From the NCBI RefSeq assembly GCF_028416575.1, contig NZ_JAMQKB010000002.1, forward strand, positions 1-64,000: DNA of 64,000 bases, given 5' to 3'. The DNA is from Terrihalobacillus insolitus. GTDB taxonomy: Bacteria > Bacillota > Bacilli > Bacillales > Amphibacillaceae. The notes beneath the pieces were generated by a model. That model had not been told where the DNA came from. It did not search any database and saw only the letters and a program-made list of their open reading frames with translations. This document shows positions 17,220 to 26,429 of the stretch, piece after piece (the first letter of the stretch is position 1; each line of letters starts with the position of its first letter). A program made the translations under genes and the position numbers.

Positions 17220-19541
17220 TTACGATGATTTTTCTTCTGTTACTCCTGAAACAAGAACGACCCTCGGCTTACTACCTTCGTATGGGCCGACAATTCCTCT
17301 TTCCTCCATCGCATCAATCAATCTAGCTGCCCTTGTATAACCAATTCTGAATCTGCGTTGTAACATAGAAACACTTGCACTTTGCATATCAATCACGAGT
17401 TGAACCGCATCATCATATACATCATCATTAATCTCTTGCTTCACTTCACTTTCTTCCTCTGGTATCATTTCATCTTGATATTGTGCTTTTTGCTGTTCAA
17501 TACAATAATCGACAACTCTTTCCACTTCTTCATCTGACAAAAAAGCACCTTGAATACGTGTCGGCTTCGATGATCCAACTGGTATAAATAACATATCACC
17601 CTGACCTAACAATTTCTCAGCGCCACCAGAATCCAATATCGTTCTTGAATCGGTACTTGAAGAAACGCTAAAAGCTATTCTAGAAGGAATATTTGCTTTA
17701 ATTACACCTGTAATGACATCAACAGAAGGACGTTGTGTTGCAATGATCAAATGAATACCTGCTGCACGAGCCATTTGTGCCAATCTTGTAATCGCATCTT
17801 CCACATCATTAGATGCAACCATCATTAAATCAGCAAGCTCGTCCACTAATACAACGATGTAAGGAAGCTGTGGTTGTTGATCCGTACTCGTTTGATTGTA
17901 TTTTTTAATATACTCATTATAACCTTCAATGTTTCTTGTTCCAGTGTCAGAAAATAGCTCGTAACGCCTTTCCATCTCATCTACCACCTTTTTAAGTGCG
18001 CGAGATGCTTTTTTTGGATCGGTTACAACTGGTGCCAACAAATGTGGGATGCCATTGTATATATTCAATTCCACCTTTTTCGGATCAATCATCATCATTT
18101 TTACTTCGTGTGGCTTGGCACGCATCAATATGCTCGTAATAATTCCATTAATACACACACTTTTCCCGCTTCCAGTTGCACCTGCAACAAGTAAATGTGG
18201 CATTTTATTAAGCTCAGCCATCACAGCATCTCCTGAAATGTCACGACCTAAAGCAAAAAATAGTTTTGATGCCTGTTGCGCTTGTTTCGTTTCCAATACC
18301 TCTCTTAATGAGACCATCGCAACTTCTTGATTTGGAACCTCTATCCCTACTGCCGATTTACCTGGAATTGGTGCTTCAATCCGTATATCTTTTGCAGCAA
18401 GAGCAAGGGCAAGATCATCATGAAGGTTTACAATTTTACTTACCTTAACACCGGCATCGGGATAAATTTCATATTTTGTGACCGCTGGACCGACATGCAC
18501 TTTTGTCACTCTTGCTTTTACTCCAAAGCTATGAAACGTCCTTTCTAATTTACGTACGACAGCTTGAATTTGCGAGCGTTCCTGTTGTTGTGCATTGTGT
18601 GTTGGTTCTGTTAACAAATCCATTGGAGGTAAGGTGTAATCCATATTTTCCACTTCTGACATCGGCAGGTTTTCTAATATTTCATCCTCTTCGTTCGTTT
18701 GGCTCTTTTCATTTTGGACATTGTTATCTTTTGTATTTTTTTTCGTTTTGTTTGAATAAGCAACATCGGTAAAATCCTGTATTTCTGGTTCGATTACATG
18801 CACTTCATCACTATTATCAAGCACACCTTTATCAGCTCCTGTTTCGATTGGGACAGACCACATTTCTTCAGCGACTTGTTTTTGCTTTGCTTCTCTTTTT
18901 TCTTTCTTTTCCTTTTTCATTTGCTTCAGTTGTGCCAGCTGCATTTTCATTTGTTTTTTTGTTTTGGAATAGACATTGCTGAAAAAATCTGAAATAGAAA
19001 TTTCCGTTAAAAACAATCCTCCAACAATTAGCGAGAATACTGCTACGATCTTTGCACCTACAGCAGAAAACAAATAATAGCAAAAAGCAAATAAAAACGC
19101 ACCTACCATACCACCGCCTAAGTTAGAAGACGGCACCGTTCCATCCATGTAAGCAAAAATGTGTCCCCACGTTGTTTTAATGATAGACGGTGTTACGGCT
19201 TGCGAGAGAACCGCTTCGAATGTTTGGATATGTGTAAGCAAGAGAATACCTAAAAAAATAATATAAAGTCCGATAAGACGTTTATGTAAAAAAGGAAGTA
19301 ACTGCCTTTTTATCATCAAATAGAGTCCTGTTCCTGCTAGAAATAAGGAAGCTAGAAAGTACCATATTCCAAAGAAAAACCGAAATATATTTTCTAAAAT
19401 AGTAGGAATGGCCCCATCGCTTATTATGTTAGCCCCACTTCCAAAAACCGCTAAAAACACGAGCAGTAACCCTAATACTTCATACTTAACCTGTTTATTT
19501 AATTTGTTCGACTTTTTTCTGCTTTTTCTTTTTTTAGCCAT
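17220..19541 (-). CDS. spoIIIE: DNA translocase SpoIIIE (FtsK family)
   Basis: 773-aa septal DNA pump that moves the chromosome into the forespore. Four membrane helices occupy about residues 20-185, followed by a charged linker (about 190-305), an alpha/beta motor with Walker A GATGSGKS (about 440) and Walker [12 protein letters not shown], and a gamma winged-helix domain (about 700-765, [33 protein letters not shown]) that reads SRS/KOPS-type sequences. The start is at [10 protein letters not shown] behind GTGGTG. ylzJ and tepA precede it; a repeat element follows the stop. Confidence 0.97.
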   Translation of the reverse strand: MAKKRKSRKKSNKLNKQVKYEVLGLLLVFLAVFGSGANIISDGAIPTILENIFRFFFGIWYFLASLFLAGTGLYLMIKRQLLPFLHKRLIGLYIIFLGILLLTHIQTFEAVLSQAVTPSIIKTTWGHIFAYMDGTVPSSNLGGGMVGAFLFAFCYYLFSAVGAKIVAVFSLIVGGLFLTEISISDFFSNVYSKTKKQMKMQLAQLKQMKKEKKEKREAKQKQVAEEMWSVPIETGADKGVLDNSDEVHVIEPEIQDFTDVAYSNKTKKNTKDNNVQNEKSQTNEEDEILENLPMSEVENMDYTLPPMDLLTEPTHNAQQQERSQIQAVVRKLERTFHSFGVKARVTKVHVGPAVTKYEIYPDAGVKVSKIVNLHDDLALALAAKDIRIEAPIPGKSAVGIEVPNQEVAMVSLREVLETKQAQQASKLFFALGRDISGDAVMAELNKMPHLLVAGATGSGKSVCINGIITSILMRAKPHEVKMMMIDPKKVELNIYNGIPHLLAPVVTDPKKASRALKKVVDEMERRYELFSDTGTRNIEGYNEYIKKYNQTSTDQQPQLPYIVVLVDELADLMMVASNDVEDAITRLAQMARAAGIHLIIATQRPSVDVITGVIKANIPSRIAFSVSSSTDSRTILDSGGAEKLLGQGDMLFIPVGSSKPTRIQGAFLSDEEVERVVDYCIEQQKAQYQDEMIPEEESEVKQEINDDVYDDAVQLVIDMQSASVSMLQRRFRIGYTRAARLIDAMEERGIVGPYEGSKPRVVLVSGVTEEKSS

Positions 19542-19621
19542 GTTTTTTCACCACTATTTTCATTAATCTTTTACTCTCAGAGTAAAACTATCATTCCAGC
19601 CTAGTTCATATCAATAGCATA

Positions 19622-19650
19622 AACCCTTGCCATCGATTCTGACAAGGGTT
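19622..19650 (-). terminator. Hairpin after ylzJ, CCCTTG/CAAGGG family
   Basis: The stem AACCCTTGTC/GGCAAGGGTT has one mismatch or wobble and only a short T-rich tail on the minus strand. It shares its core with stems at 33367-33412, 38586-38613 and 43176-43211. Confidence 0.65.
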
Positions 19651-19691
19651 ACTTTGCTTTTCATGCTAACTTGTTTTTTGTGTCCCATTTT

Positions 19692-19898
19692 CTATGAAAT
19701 GATCGTACCTGGTGCTAAATCACTTTTCATAAAATCCTGTGGGTTGGTTGATAGAACTTGTACAATTCGATAAGATCCATTTTTAAGTCTTGTAGCTTGA
19801 ACACTCACTCCATTTACCGAGATTAATTCGAGATTGGAGTATTTCGATTGGTCTTCAGGAAAAATATCATGTTCACTTAACGGAGTATACAATATCAT
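19692..19898 (-). CDS. ylzJ: YlzJ-like small protein
   Basis: 68-aa protein ([16 protein letters not shown]) of the YlzJ family, conserved between tepA and spoIIIE in Bacillus relatives. Its ATG overlaps the tepA stop codon (ATGA), so it is translationally coupled to the protease-like gene. No signal peptide or catalytic motif is visible and function is unknown. A hairpin follows it, before spoIIIE. Confidence 0.88.
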   Translation of the reverse strand: MILYTPLSEHDIFPEDQSKYSNLELISVNGVSVQATRLKNGSYRIVQVLSTNPQDFMKSDLAPGTIIS

Positions 19899-20629
19899 TG
19901 TACAAACTTCCCGTCTTCTGGTTTATTTGCTTCTATTAATCCATTTAGCTTGACCATTGCTTCTTGAACGCCACCTACTTCGTTAATTAATCCATATTTC
20001 ACAGCATCTTCTCCAATTACATTTGTACCAATATCTCTTGTCAAATTACCTTTTTCAAACATCAATTCCTTGAACTTTTCCTCTTTAATATTAGAATGGT
20101 TCGTAACAAAGTTGATGACTCTATCTTGCATTTTATCTAAGTATTCAAATGTTTGTGGGACACCGATGACGAGACCAGTTAAACGAATGGGATGGATGGT
20201 CATTGTTGCCGTTGGTGCAATAAATGAAAAATCTGTCGAAACCGCAATTGGTACACCGATTGAGTGCCCACCACCTAAGACAATCGATACGGTTGGCTTT
20301 GAAATAGAAGCGATCATTTCAGAAACAGCGAGACCGGCCTCCACATCTCCTCCCACCGTATTTAGAATAACAATTAACCCCTCGATTTTCGGATTTTGTT
20401 CAACCGCAATTATTTGAGGAATTAAATGTTCATATTTTGTCGTTTTATTTTGTGGTGGCAATGTGACATGACCTTCCACTTGTCCAATGATTGACAACAC
20501 ATGAATATTTGAATCAGGCGCCTGTGCCACGTTTGATTGGCCTAATTGTTGAATCTTTTGTACAAGAGAAGATGGTTGACTTGATGGATCTTGTTCGTCT
20601 TGTTTTTGCGTGTCTTTGTCCTTATCCAT
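19895..20629 (-). CDS. tepA: ClpP-fold serine protease-like translocation enhancer TepA
   Basis: 244-aa cytosolic ClpP/crotonase-fold protein. The candidate nucleophile Ser is in [11 protein letters not shown] and the candidate His is in [25 protein letters not shown] corresponds to the oxyanion-loop region of ClpP-like proteases. The first 40 residues are charged and Q/S-rich. In B. subtilis TepA was reported to assist preprotein translocation and to act in spore germination-related processing. It is normally preceded by rnjB, which is absent here. Confidence 0.93.
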   Translation of the reverse strand: MDKDKDTQKQDEQDPSSQPSSLVQKIQQLGQSNVAQAPDSNIHVLSIIGQVEGHVTLPPQNKTTKYEHLIPQIIAVEQNPKIEGLIVILNTVGGDVEAGLAVSEMIASISKPTVSIVLGGGHSIGVPIAVSTDFSFIAPTATMTIHPIRLTGLVIGVPQTFEYLDKMQDRVINFVTNHSNIKEEKFKELMFEKGNLTRDIGTNVIGEDAVKYGLINEVGGVQEAMVKLNGLIEANKPEDGKFVQ

Positions 20630-20737
20630 TATTTAAAACGCTCCTTTCCTGTCCTTACTATGGTAGTATGGACAATCCAAAAGCGATACATACAAATGAT
20701 ATAACTGTGTTCGGAACTGATTTTCATTTTAAATGAT

Positions 20738-20770
20738 AAATACATGTAGTATTTAATACTACATGTATTT
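20738..20770 (-). terminator. Strong terminator of the dpa-asd-dap operon
   Basis: Near-perfect palindrome AAATACATGTAGTA...TACTACATGTATTT, 13 bp after the dapA stop codon. It fills the position where rnjB begins in B. subtilis. Confidence 0.85.
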
Positions 20771-20782
20771 TCTCTTACTACG

Positions 20783-21661
20783 TTATCGTGTACTTAGTAA
20801 GATCGAAAGTTCATTTCTCTCTTCTTCCGTTAATGGTACGAGTGGTAGCCTAACATCACCCACATCAAATCCTTGTAATTGTAGTGCTGTTTTTACAGGT
20901 GTCGGTGATGGAGCCATAAACATCCCCTTCATGATTGGTAATAATGAACGATGAAGCGCCGCTGCTTCCTTTACATTTCCATCATCATAGGCTTGGAGCA
21001 TTTTCTGCAATTCCTTACCAATTACATGCGACGCAACGGAAACAATACCAGTTCCACCAATAGCTTTTATTGGGAGGGTCAAGGAATCATCACCACTATA
21101 TACCGTAAAGTTTGCATCTGTTTTTTCAATGATCTCAGAAATTGCTTCAAGATCACCAGTAGCTTCTTTTGTCGATACGATATTAGGTATCGCAGCCAAT
21201 TCGATGATCGTTTCAGCTTCCAATTTTGATGCGGTTCTTCCAGGAACATTGTACAGCATGATTGGCAGATTCGTCTCTTTTGCAATTGTCGAAAAATGTG
21301 CATACAAGCCACGTTGATTCGGTTTATTGTAATAAGGAGAAACGACTAGGAGCGCTTCAACCCCAGTTTCTTCTACTTGTTTCATAAACTCAATTGTCCC
21401 TTTAGTAGTATTGCTGCCTACCCCTGCAATCACCGGAATTCGGTTGTTAACAGCTTTTACTACATGCTCAAAAAGAATTATTTTTTCCTTTGAACTTAGA
21501 GTTGGTGATTCACCAGTAGTACCTGCCACCACTAAACCATCCGTACCATTTTTTATCAAATACTCTACTAATTCGGAAATTTTTTCTACGTCAAGTTTCT
21601 CATTTATATCAAAGGGCGTCACCATTGCGGTCAATACTTTTCCGAAGTTCATTTTTGGCAC
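20783..21661 (-). CDS. dapA: 4-hydroxy-tetrahydrodipicolinate synthase
   Basis: 292-aa TIM-barrel lyase condensing pyruvate with aspartate semialdehyde, the first step specific to lysine, diaminopimelate and dipicolinate. The Schiff-base Lys is K165 (STKEATGD), the catalytic Tyr is Y137 (MLYNVPGRT), and Thr48/Thr49 are in AGTTGESPT. I kept GTG at 21661, 4 nt from AAAGGAG; MNFGKV three codons later is the start by homology to B. subtilis and cannot be excluded. A 281-bp repeat element separates it from dapG. Confidence 0.97.
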   Translation of the reverse strand: MPKMNFGKVLTAMVTPFDINEKLDVEKISELVEYLIKNGTDGLVVAGTTGESPTLSSKEKIILFEHVVKAVNNRIPVIAGVGSNTTKGTIEFMKQVEETGVEALLVVSPYYNKPNQRGLYAHFSTIAKETNLPIMLYNVPGRTASKLEAETIIELAAIPNIVSTKEATGDLEAISEIIEKTDANFTVYSGDDSLTLPIKAIGGTGIVSVASHVIGKELQKMLQAYDDGNVKEAAALHRSLLPIMKGMFMAPSPTPVKTALQLQGFDVGDVRLPLVPLTEEERNELSILLSTR

Positions 21662-21680
21662 TAAACTCCTTTCCTGACTT

Positions 21681-21961
21681 AAAGTGCGTGTTCAAAAAGT
21701 CAGCAAATTAGAAGGTCGACTAATGTCGCCACGTCCTGTGGCAACGTCGACACTAGCACGTCCTGTGCGTCGCAAGCAGGTCGAGGCGGCGTAGTTTTGA
21801 GTAACGGAACGTATGCTTTTAATACGTGAGTAACGGAAAAACAAGCCATTTAAGGAATACAGGCTAAGACCGCCACGTCCTGTGGCAACGCCTGCATGAC
21901 CCACATCGTGTGGGCCCGAGATGCGCCGCTTATCATTTGGTGACTTTTTGAACAACATCTT
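21681..21961 (-). repeat. Hairpin-modular inverted-repeat element, long copy (281 bp)
   Basis: The ends are AAGTGCGTGTTCAAAAAGTC (21681-21700) and GACTTTTTGAACAACATCTT (21942-21961). The inner 19-bp terminal inverted repeat is nearly perfect. The interior holds hairpins with a common design: GCCACGTCCTGTGGC twice, GCACGTCCTGTGC once, CCCACATCGTGTGGG once. Relative to the 17062 copy it carries 129 extra bp (about 21711-21838) that include two GAGTAACGGA repeats. It lies inside the dapG-dapA operon, filling the 324-bp gap. The open frame across it is not a gene. Confidence 0.85.
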
Positions 21962-21985
21962 AAATAGAGGCATTCATAAGTTATC

Positions 21986-23209
21986 TTAGAATTCCTCTAA
22001 ATCCAACTGGAATGTATCATGCAATGCATTCACTGCAGTAATTAAATCCTTTTCGGGAATTAATACCCAAATTGTTGTATGGCTGTCTGCTGATTGAAGA
22101 ATTTGAATGCCTGAATTGGTTAAGGTATGGACAATTTTAGCTGTTACCCCTGGTACACCAGTCATCCCTGCTCCAACCATCGAAACTTTAGCACAATTTT
22201 TCGTGAGCTCCGGTTTGTATTGTAAGCCTTGAAGAACTTCGACCGCTTTATCTGTATGCGCCTCCTGAATGGTATAAACAACTCCAGTTGGCGAGATATT
22301 AATAAAATCTACTGAAATACCTGCTTCAGCCATCGCTTTAAACACTTCAGATTGTAGTTGATATGGCTCTTCTTTTGCTTTTACTCTAATTTGTGTAATT
22401 CCCGATATATGAGCAATACCAGTTACTAACCGATCTGGTATATCACGTCCTCTTTCTGGATCTCTAGAGGACGTTACAAGTGTACCTAATCCTGTTGAAT
22501 TCGTTGATCTTACTCGGATAGGCACTTCTGCTTGCATGGCAATTTCAACGGCTCTAGGATGGATCACTTTTGCACCCTGATAGGCTAGGTTACATATTTC
22601 TGTATAGGTTACGACATCCATTGTTCTAGCCGATTCTACTACCCTTGGATCTGCAGTCATAATACCTTCCACATCCGTGAAAATGTCGATGTAGTTGGCT
22701 TGTAACGCTGCACCAAGTGCGGCTGCAGACGTGTCACTTCCACCTCTACCGATCGTCGTAATATCACCATTTTCATCCTGGCCTTGAAATCCCGCTACTA
22801 CAATAACATCATGATTTACTAATTCCCTTAAAATCCGATCTGTCTTCATCGATTTTATTTTTGCTTCTGTAAAATCACTCGTTGTCACGAAGCCTGCTTG
22901 TGCACCAGTAATTGCCATGGAATGGATTCCTGACTTCTTCAATTCATTCGAAAAAACGACAGATGCGATCGTCTCCCCACAGGAAAGTAACAAATCCTGT
23001 TCTTGCTTTGATATAGACGTTTTTGGGAACCCGACTAATTCTAATAAAGAATCGGTTGCATAGGGATCAGGATGTCGTCCCATTGCTGAAACTACTGTGA
23101 CAACCTTGTATCCCTCACTAAGGGCAGTGTTAATATGATTGATTGCTTTTGCCCTCGTTTCCTTATTCTGTACAGACGTTCCACCAAATTTTTGGACTAA
23201 AATATTCAT
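21986..23209 (-). CDS. dapG: Aspartokinase I, diaminopimelate-type
   Basis: 407-aa aspartate kinase for the diaminopimelate/dipicolinate branch. The N-terminal kinase begins LVQKFGGTSVQNKE and includes TIGRGGSDTSAAALGAAL; two C-terminal ACT domains (about 265-400) provide feedback control. In B. subtilis DapG is inhibited by meso-diaminopimelate and is made in the dpaA-dpaB-asd-dapG-dapA operon, the same order as here. It starts about 15 nt after asd. Confidence 0.96.
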   Translation of the reverse strand: MNILVQKFGGTSVQNKETRAKAINHINTALSEGYKVVTVVSAMGRHPDPYATDSLLELVGFPKTSISKQEQDLLLSCGETIASVVFSNELKKSGIHSMAITGAQAGFVTTSDFTEAKIKSMKTDRILRELVNHDVIVVAGFQGQDENGDITTIGRGGSDTSAAALGAALQANYIDIFTDVEGIMTADPRVVESARTMDVVTYTEICNLAYQGAKVIHPRAVEIAMQAEVPIRVRSTNSTGLGTLVTSSRDPERGRDIPDRLVTGIAHISGITQIRVKAKEEPYQLQSEVFKAMAEAGISVDFINISPTGVVYTIQEAHTDKAVEVLQGLQYKPELTKNCAKVSMVGAGMTGVPGVTAKIVHTLTNSGIQILQSADSHTTIWVLIPEKDLITAVNALHDTFQLDLEEF

Positions 23210-23224
23210 TTATGACACCTGGCC

Positions 23225-24274
23225 TCACAACAAATTGTATTTCACTAAGCTTTCTGCAATTTGAACGGAATTCCACGCCGCTCCCTTTAGTAAATTATCT
23301 GAAACGATCCAGAGATGAAATCCATTCGTTGTGTCCAGATCTTTACGGACTCTACCAACAAATACATCACTTTTACCAACTGCACTTAATGGCGTTGGGT
23401 ACACTTGGTTAGAAGGATCATCTTCCAATACTACTCCAGCCGCGCCATTAAGTGCACGCTGAATGTCCGCTACACTAGTATTCTCTTGGTCTATTTCAAC
23501 GTATACACTTTCAGCATGTGAAGTGAAAAAAGGAAGACGCACACATGTCGCAGCAACAGATAGCTCTGGAGCATGCATGATTTTTTTCGTTTCGTTGATC
23601 ATTTTCATCTCTTCAAACGTATACCCATTTTCCTGAAAAACATCTATTTGAGGAAGTGCGTTAAATGCGATCGGATAATGATGTGTTTCATTCTTTACAG
23701 GTAAAATTTCTGGTGTTAGCTCTTCTCCATTCAAAAAGTCTTGAGACTGTTCTCTTAACTCTTCCACTGCAGCCGTACCAGCTCCTGAAACGGCTTGGTA
23801 TGTTGATACAATAATACGTGACAAACCAAACGCATCTTGCAGTGGCTTTAGTGCCGCCACCATTTGAATGGTTGAGCAATTTGGATTTGCAATAATACCT
23901 TTATTGTTTTTAATATCCTCTTCGTTTACTTCAGGTACGACTAAGGGAACATTTTCATCCATTCGATACGCACTTGTATTATCAATTACAACAGCACCGC
24001 GCTTTACCGCTTCTGGTGCAAATTTTTTAGAAACAGATCCTCCCGCGGAAAACAAAGCAATCTGCACATTTTCAAAGCTTTCTGGTGTAGCTTCCTCAAC
24101 CGTAAATGTTTCACCCTTGAAATTTATTTTCTCACCAGCCGAGCGGCTCGATGATAATAATGTTAGCTGTTCAATCGGAAAGTTCTTTTTTTCTAATGTT
24201 TCCAGCATTTTTTGTCCTACCGCACCTGTAGCACCTACTACGGCAACATGATATCCTTTTGTTTGATTTCCCAT
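23225..24274 (-). CDS. asd: Aspartate-semialdehyde dehydrogenase
   Basis: 349-aa NADP-dependent enzyme reducing aspartyl phosphate to aspartate semialdehyde for lysine, threonine, methionine and dipicolinate. The Rossmann motif GATGAVG is at 14-20, the catalytic Cys is C133 in ANPNCSTIQ, and a downstream His is in the substrate-binding region (LPFFTSHAESVYVEI). A separate extended -10 (24334-24339) in the 103-bp upstream gap would allow vegetative expression apart from the sigma-K promoter in front of dpaA. Confidence 0.97.
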   Translation of the reverse strand: MGNQTKGYHVAVVGATGAVGQKMLETLEKKNFPIEQLTLLSSSRSAGEKINFKGETFTVEEATPESFENVQIALFSAGGSVSKKFAPEAVKRGAVVIDNTSAYRMDENVPLVVPEVNEEDIKNNKGIIANPNCSTIQMVAALKPLQDAFGLSRIIVSTYQAVSGAGTAAVEELREQSQDFLNGEELTPEILPVKNETHHYPIAFNALPQIDVFQENGYTFEEMKMINETKKIMHAPELSVAATCVRLPFFTSHAESVYVEIDQENTSVADIQRALNGAAGVVLEDDPSNQVYPTPLSAVGKSDVFVGRVRKDLDTTNGFHLWIVSDNLLKGAAWNSVQIAESLVKYNLL

Positions 24275-24333
24275 GTAAAATCTCCTCTCCGTTACTTACA
24301 TATAAATAATAAATAGAATACTCAATAGTATAT

Positions 24334-24339
24334 ATTCTA
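24334..24339 (-). promoter_or_regulatory. Possible vegetative promoter (extended -10) for asd-dapG-dapA
   Basis: On the minus strand TGGTAGAAT fits TGnTATAAT with one mismatch, about 60 nt before the asd ATG. No convincing -35 is present. Confidence 0.35.
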
Positions 24340-24377
24340 CCATACTCTGTTGTAGGAGAGGTAAAGAAAGGTCGAAT

Positions 24378-24974
24378 TTACCTTTGTGCGTGCGGAATAA
24401 TAATTGGCTGTAACTGTTTAAACTCTAATGCACTTTCGACCGTTGGAACTAATTGCTTCATATCTGCAACTAATGAATTCGGTTTTTTCTCTGGATTGTC
24501 TTGCCCAAATGGAATAAAGTAAATGTACTTCGCAGCCATCAATTTCATTAAATTCACTCCGTTAAATCCTAAGGCATCATTTGTTGAAATACCTAACACA
24601 ACTGGATTTTGATTACGCATCGTTGCCTTTGCAGCCATTAGTGGTGGGCTATCGGTCAATGCGTTTGCAAACTTGCTCAATGAATTACCAGTTAACGGAG
24701 AAATTACCATGCAATCCAATGGGTTTTTTGGTCCGAGCGGCTCTGCTTCAGGTATGGTTTTAATCAATTTGTTTCCCGTTATTTCTTCTATTCTTTTTAA
24801 ATGATCCTTTGCATTCCCAAAATGGGTATCTGTGTTTTGAACGGTATAGGAAACAATCGGAACCACTTCTGCTTTTTCCTCATGTACCAATCTTTCTAAC
24901 TGTGGAAAAATTTCTTCGTACGTACAATGGGATCCTGTTATTCCAAAACCAATCCTTTTACCTTCTAAAGACAT
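24378..24974 (-). CDS. dpaB: Dipicolinate synthase subunit B
   Basis: 198-aa flavoprotein-like subunit (SpoVFB). IGFGITGSHCTYEE near the N-terminus and CMVISPLTGNSLSKFANALTD are characteristic of this Flavoprotein-superfamily protein. With DpaA it converts dihydrodipicolinate to dipicolinic acid, the spore-core calcium chelator. Its start lies 1 nt after the dpaA stop. Confidence 0.96.
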   Translation of the reverse strand: MSLEGKRIGFGITGSHCTYEEIFPQLERLVHEEKAEVVPIVSYTVQNTDTHFGNAKDHLKRIEEITGNKLIKTIPEAEPLGPKNPLDCMVISPLTGNSLSKFANALTDSPPLMAAKATMRNQNPVVLGISTNDALGFNGVNLMKLMAAKYIYFIPFGQDNPEKKPNSLVADMKQLVPTVESALEFKQLQPIIIPHAQR

Positions 24975-24975
24975 T

Positions 24976-25875
24976 TTACATTCCCCTTTCTTGGAAGTGC
25001 TCTTTTACAAGCTGACTAATCACACTGCCTAGAATTCCACCTGCTGTTTTAGGTGCAACAATTCCTGGAAGCCCAGGTGCCATCAGTGCTTTAATCCCTC
25101 TCTTTTTTGCATAGTCAAAGTCTGTTCCACCTGGCTTTGAAGCAAGATCTATAATGAGAGTATGTGATTTCATTTGTTGGATCGCACTTTCCGTGACTAC
25201 TAATGCAGGAATTGTATTGATTAAAATATCACATGCGTCAACATGGTGATCTAGGTCTTGAATCTCAAAAGGTGTAAGTCCCATTTCTTTTATTCTTGCG
25301 ATATCCGCTTTATCCCTTGCTCCTACTGAAACATGTGCTCCTAATGCAGAAAATTTGCTAGCAACACTCATTCCAACTCTGCCTAAACCTAGAACAATTA
25401 CGTCGGAGGAGTGTATCGTAAAATCGGTATTCTGAATCGCCATCATAATTGTTCCTTCTACTGTTGGAATAGAGTTATAAATTGCAACGTCATCACGGTT
25501 GAACAATGGAATTAATGTTAAATTTGCTTCCTCGATCACTGTTTTATTTAAATAATTCGTTGTAATTCCTGTAAATACGAGACAGTGTGTTGGTAGTTTT
25601 TTAAGCCAGTTTGACGTTATTTGGATATCTTTATCTGTAAATACCGTTTCAACAAATCCATTACCATCTGAACCAGGAACAGGTAAAATAATCGCATCTA
25701 GATCTTCTGGTTCTAAATCATCAAAATCAACTTGATGTGCACCGACAAAACCTTCTTTTAATTGGTCAAACCCTACAAGTGAAATTTTTGCATTTGTAGA
25801 TGTAGACAACTCCTTAATCATTTCTAAATATCTAGCGTCCCCGCCAATAATGGCTATGTGTTTATTCGTATTCAT
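24976..25875 (-). CDS. dpaA: Dipicolinate synthase subunit A
   Basis: 299-aa NAD(P)-binding oxidoreductase subunit (SpoVFA) made in the mother cell late in sporulation. The N-terminus reads HIAIIGGDARYLEMI, the Rossmann segment is VIVLGLGRVGMSVA, and APGLPGIVAPKTAGGIL is conserved. The start is ATG at 25875 with AGAGGTG 6 nt upstream; an in-frame TTG five codons earlier lies inside the ribosome binding site region. A textbook sigma-K promoter is 38-67 bp upstream. Confidence 0.97.
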   Translation of the reverse strand: MNTNKHIAIIGGDARYLEMIKELSTSTNAKISLVGFDQLKEGFVGAHQVDFDDLEPEDLDAIILPVPGSDGNGFVETVFTDKDIQITSNWLKKLPTHCLVFTGITTNYLNKTVIEEANLTLIPLFNRDDVAIYNSIPTVEGTIMMAIQNTDFTIHSSDVIVLGLGRVGMSVASKFSALGAHVSVGARDKADIARIKEMGLTPFEIQDLDHHVDACDILINTIPALVVTESAIQQMKSHTLIIDLASKPGGTDFDYAKKRGIKALMAPGLPGIVAPKTAGGILGSVISQLVKEHFQERGM

Positions 25876-25912
25876 GCTTTCACCTCTCAAAAGGTTTATC
25901 GCTACTCTTTGT

Positions 25913-25942
25913 TATACTATGAGGAAACAAAGAGATAGTGAT
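25913..25942 (-). promoter_or_regulatory. Sigma-K promoter of the dpaA operon
   Basis: On the minus strand the -35 AC (within ATCAC, 25938-25942), a 16-nt spacer and -10 CATAGTATA (25913-25921) match the sigma-K consensus AC-N16-CATANNNTA exactly. It agrees with mother-cell expression of dipicolinate synthase. Confidence 0.8.
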
Positions 25943-26023
25943 AATTCTTTTAGTGGAAGTTCAAAAATACCACTCATTTCCTCTATGAACCACTTTTTAT
26001 AGCTTAAAAACGAACAATAGAAA

Positions 26024-26055
26024 AAAGGACGATAACCAATTTGGTATCGTCCTTT
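26024..26055 (-). terminator. Terminator after ymxH
   Basis: The stem AAAGGACGATA/TATCGTCCTTT encloses a CCAAATTGG inner hairpin, with a TTTTTT tail on the minus strand. It separates ymxH from the dpaA promoter. Confidence 0.9.
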
Positions 26056-26129
26056 GAGTAACTACTATTCCTGATATATTGTATTTTCGAACAATGGAAT
26101 GGCGCACTCCACCCCTATTTCAGCTTGTA

Positions 26130-26378
26130 TTACGATGTAGGGTTGTTTTTTTCAATAATGATCATATCTTCCCCTACTTTTTTTATATCTTTCCAATAAA
26201 TTCTTTGGTTACTTTCACCCTCCTTCTTCATCCCAAACCACTTATAATTAGGAATGACGAAGGATTTAATTTGACCAGTTCTTTCATCAATCTCTAAATC
26301 CGTTTGACCTAGAACACCTAATCTGGAACCGCTCCTTACGTCAACAATTTCCTTCCCACTAAGATCCCTAAACCGCAT
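26130..26378 (-). CDS. ymxH: YmxH/YlmC family PRC-barrel-like protein
   Basis: 82-aa small protein (MRFRDLSGKEIVDVRSGSRLGVLGQTDLEID) of the YlmC/YmxH sporulation-associated family with a PRC-barrel-like beta fold. It follows mlpA and ends at a strong terminator. B. subtilis has the same mlpA-ymxH-dpaA order. The precise role is not established. Confidence 0.92.
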   Translation of the reverse strand: MRFRDLSGKEIVDVRSGSRLGVLGQTDLEIDERTGQIKSFVIPNYKWFGMKKEGESNQRIYWKDIKKVGEDMIIIEKNNPTS

Positions 26379-26429
26379 TGGAGATCCCTCCTTATTCTCA
26401 ACATGGATTCAACATTCTGGTGTTCCGTT

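Noticed and set aside
21692..21973. 93-codon open frame on the minus strand across the long repeat element
   Set aside because: It lies wholly inside the hairpin repeat, has no ribosome binding site, and its codons are dictated by the palindromes.
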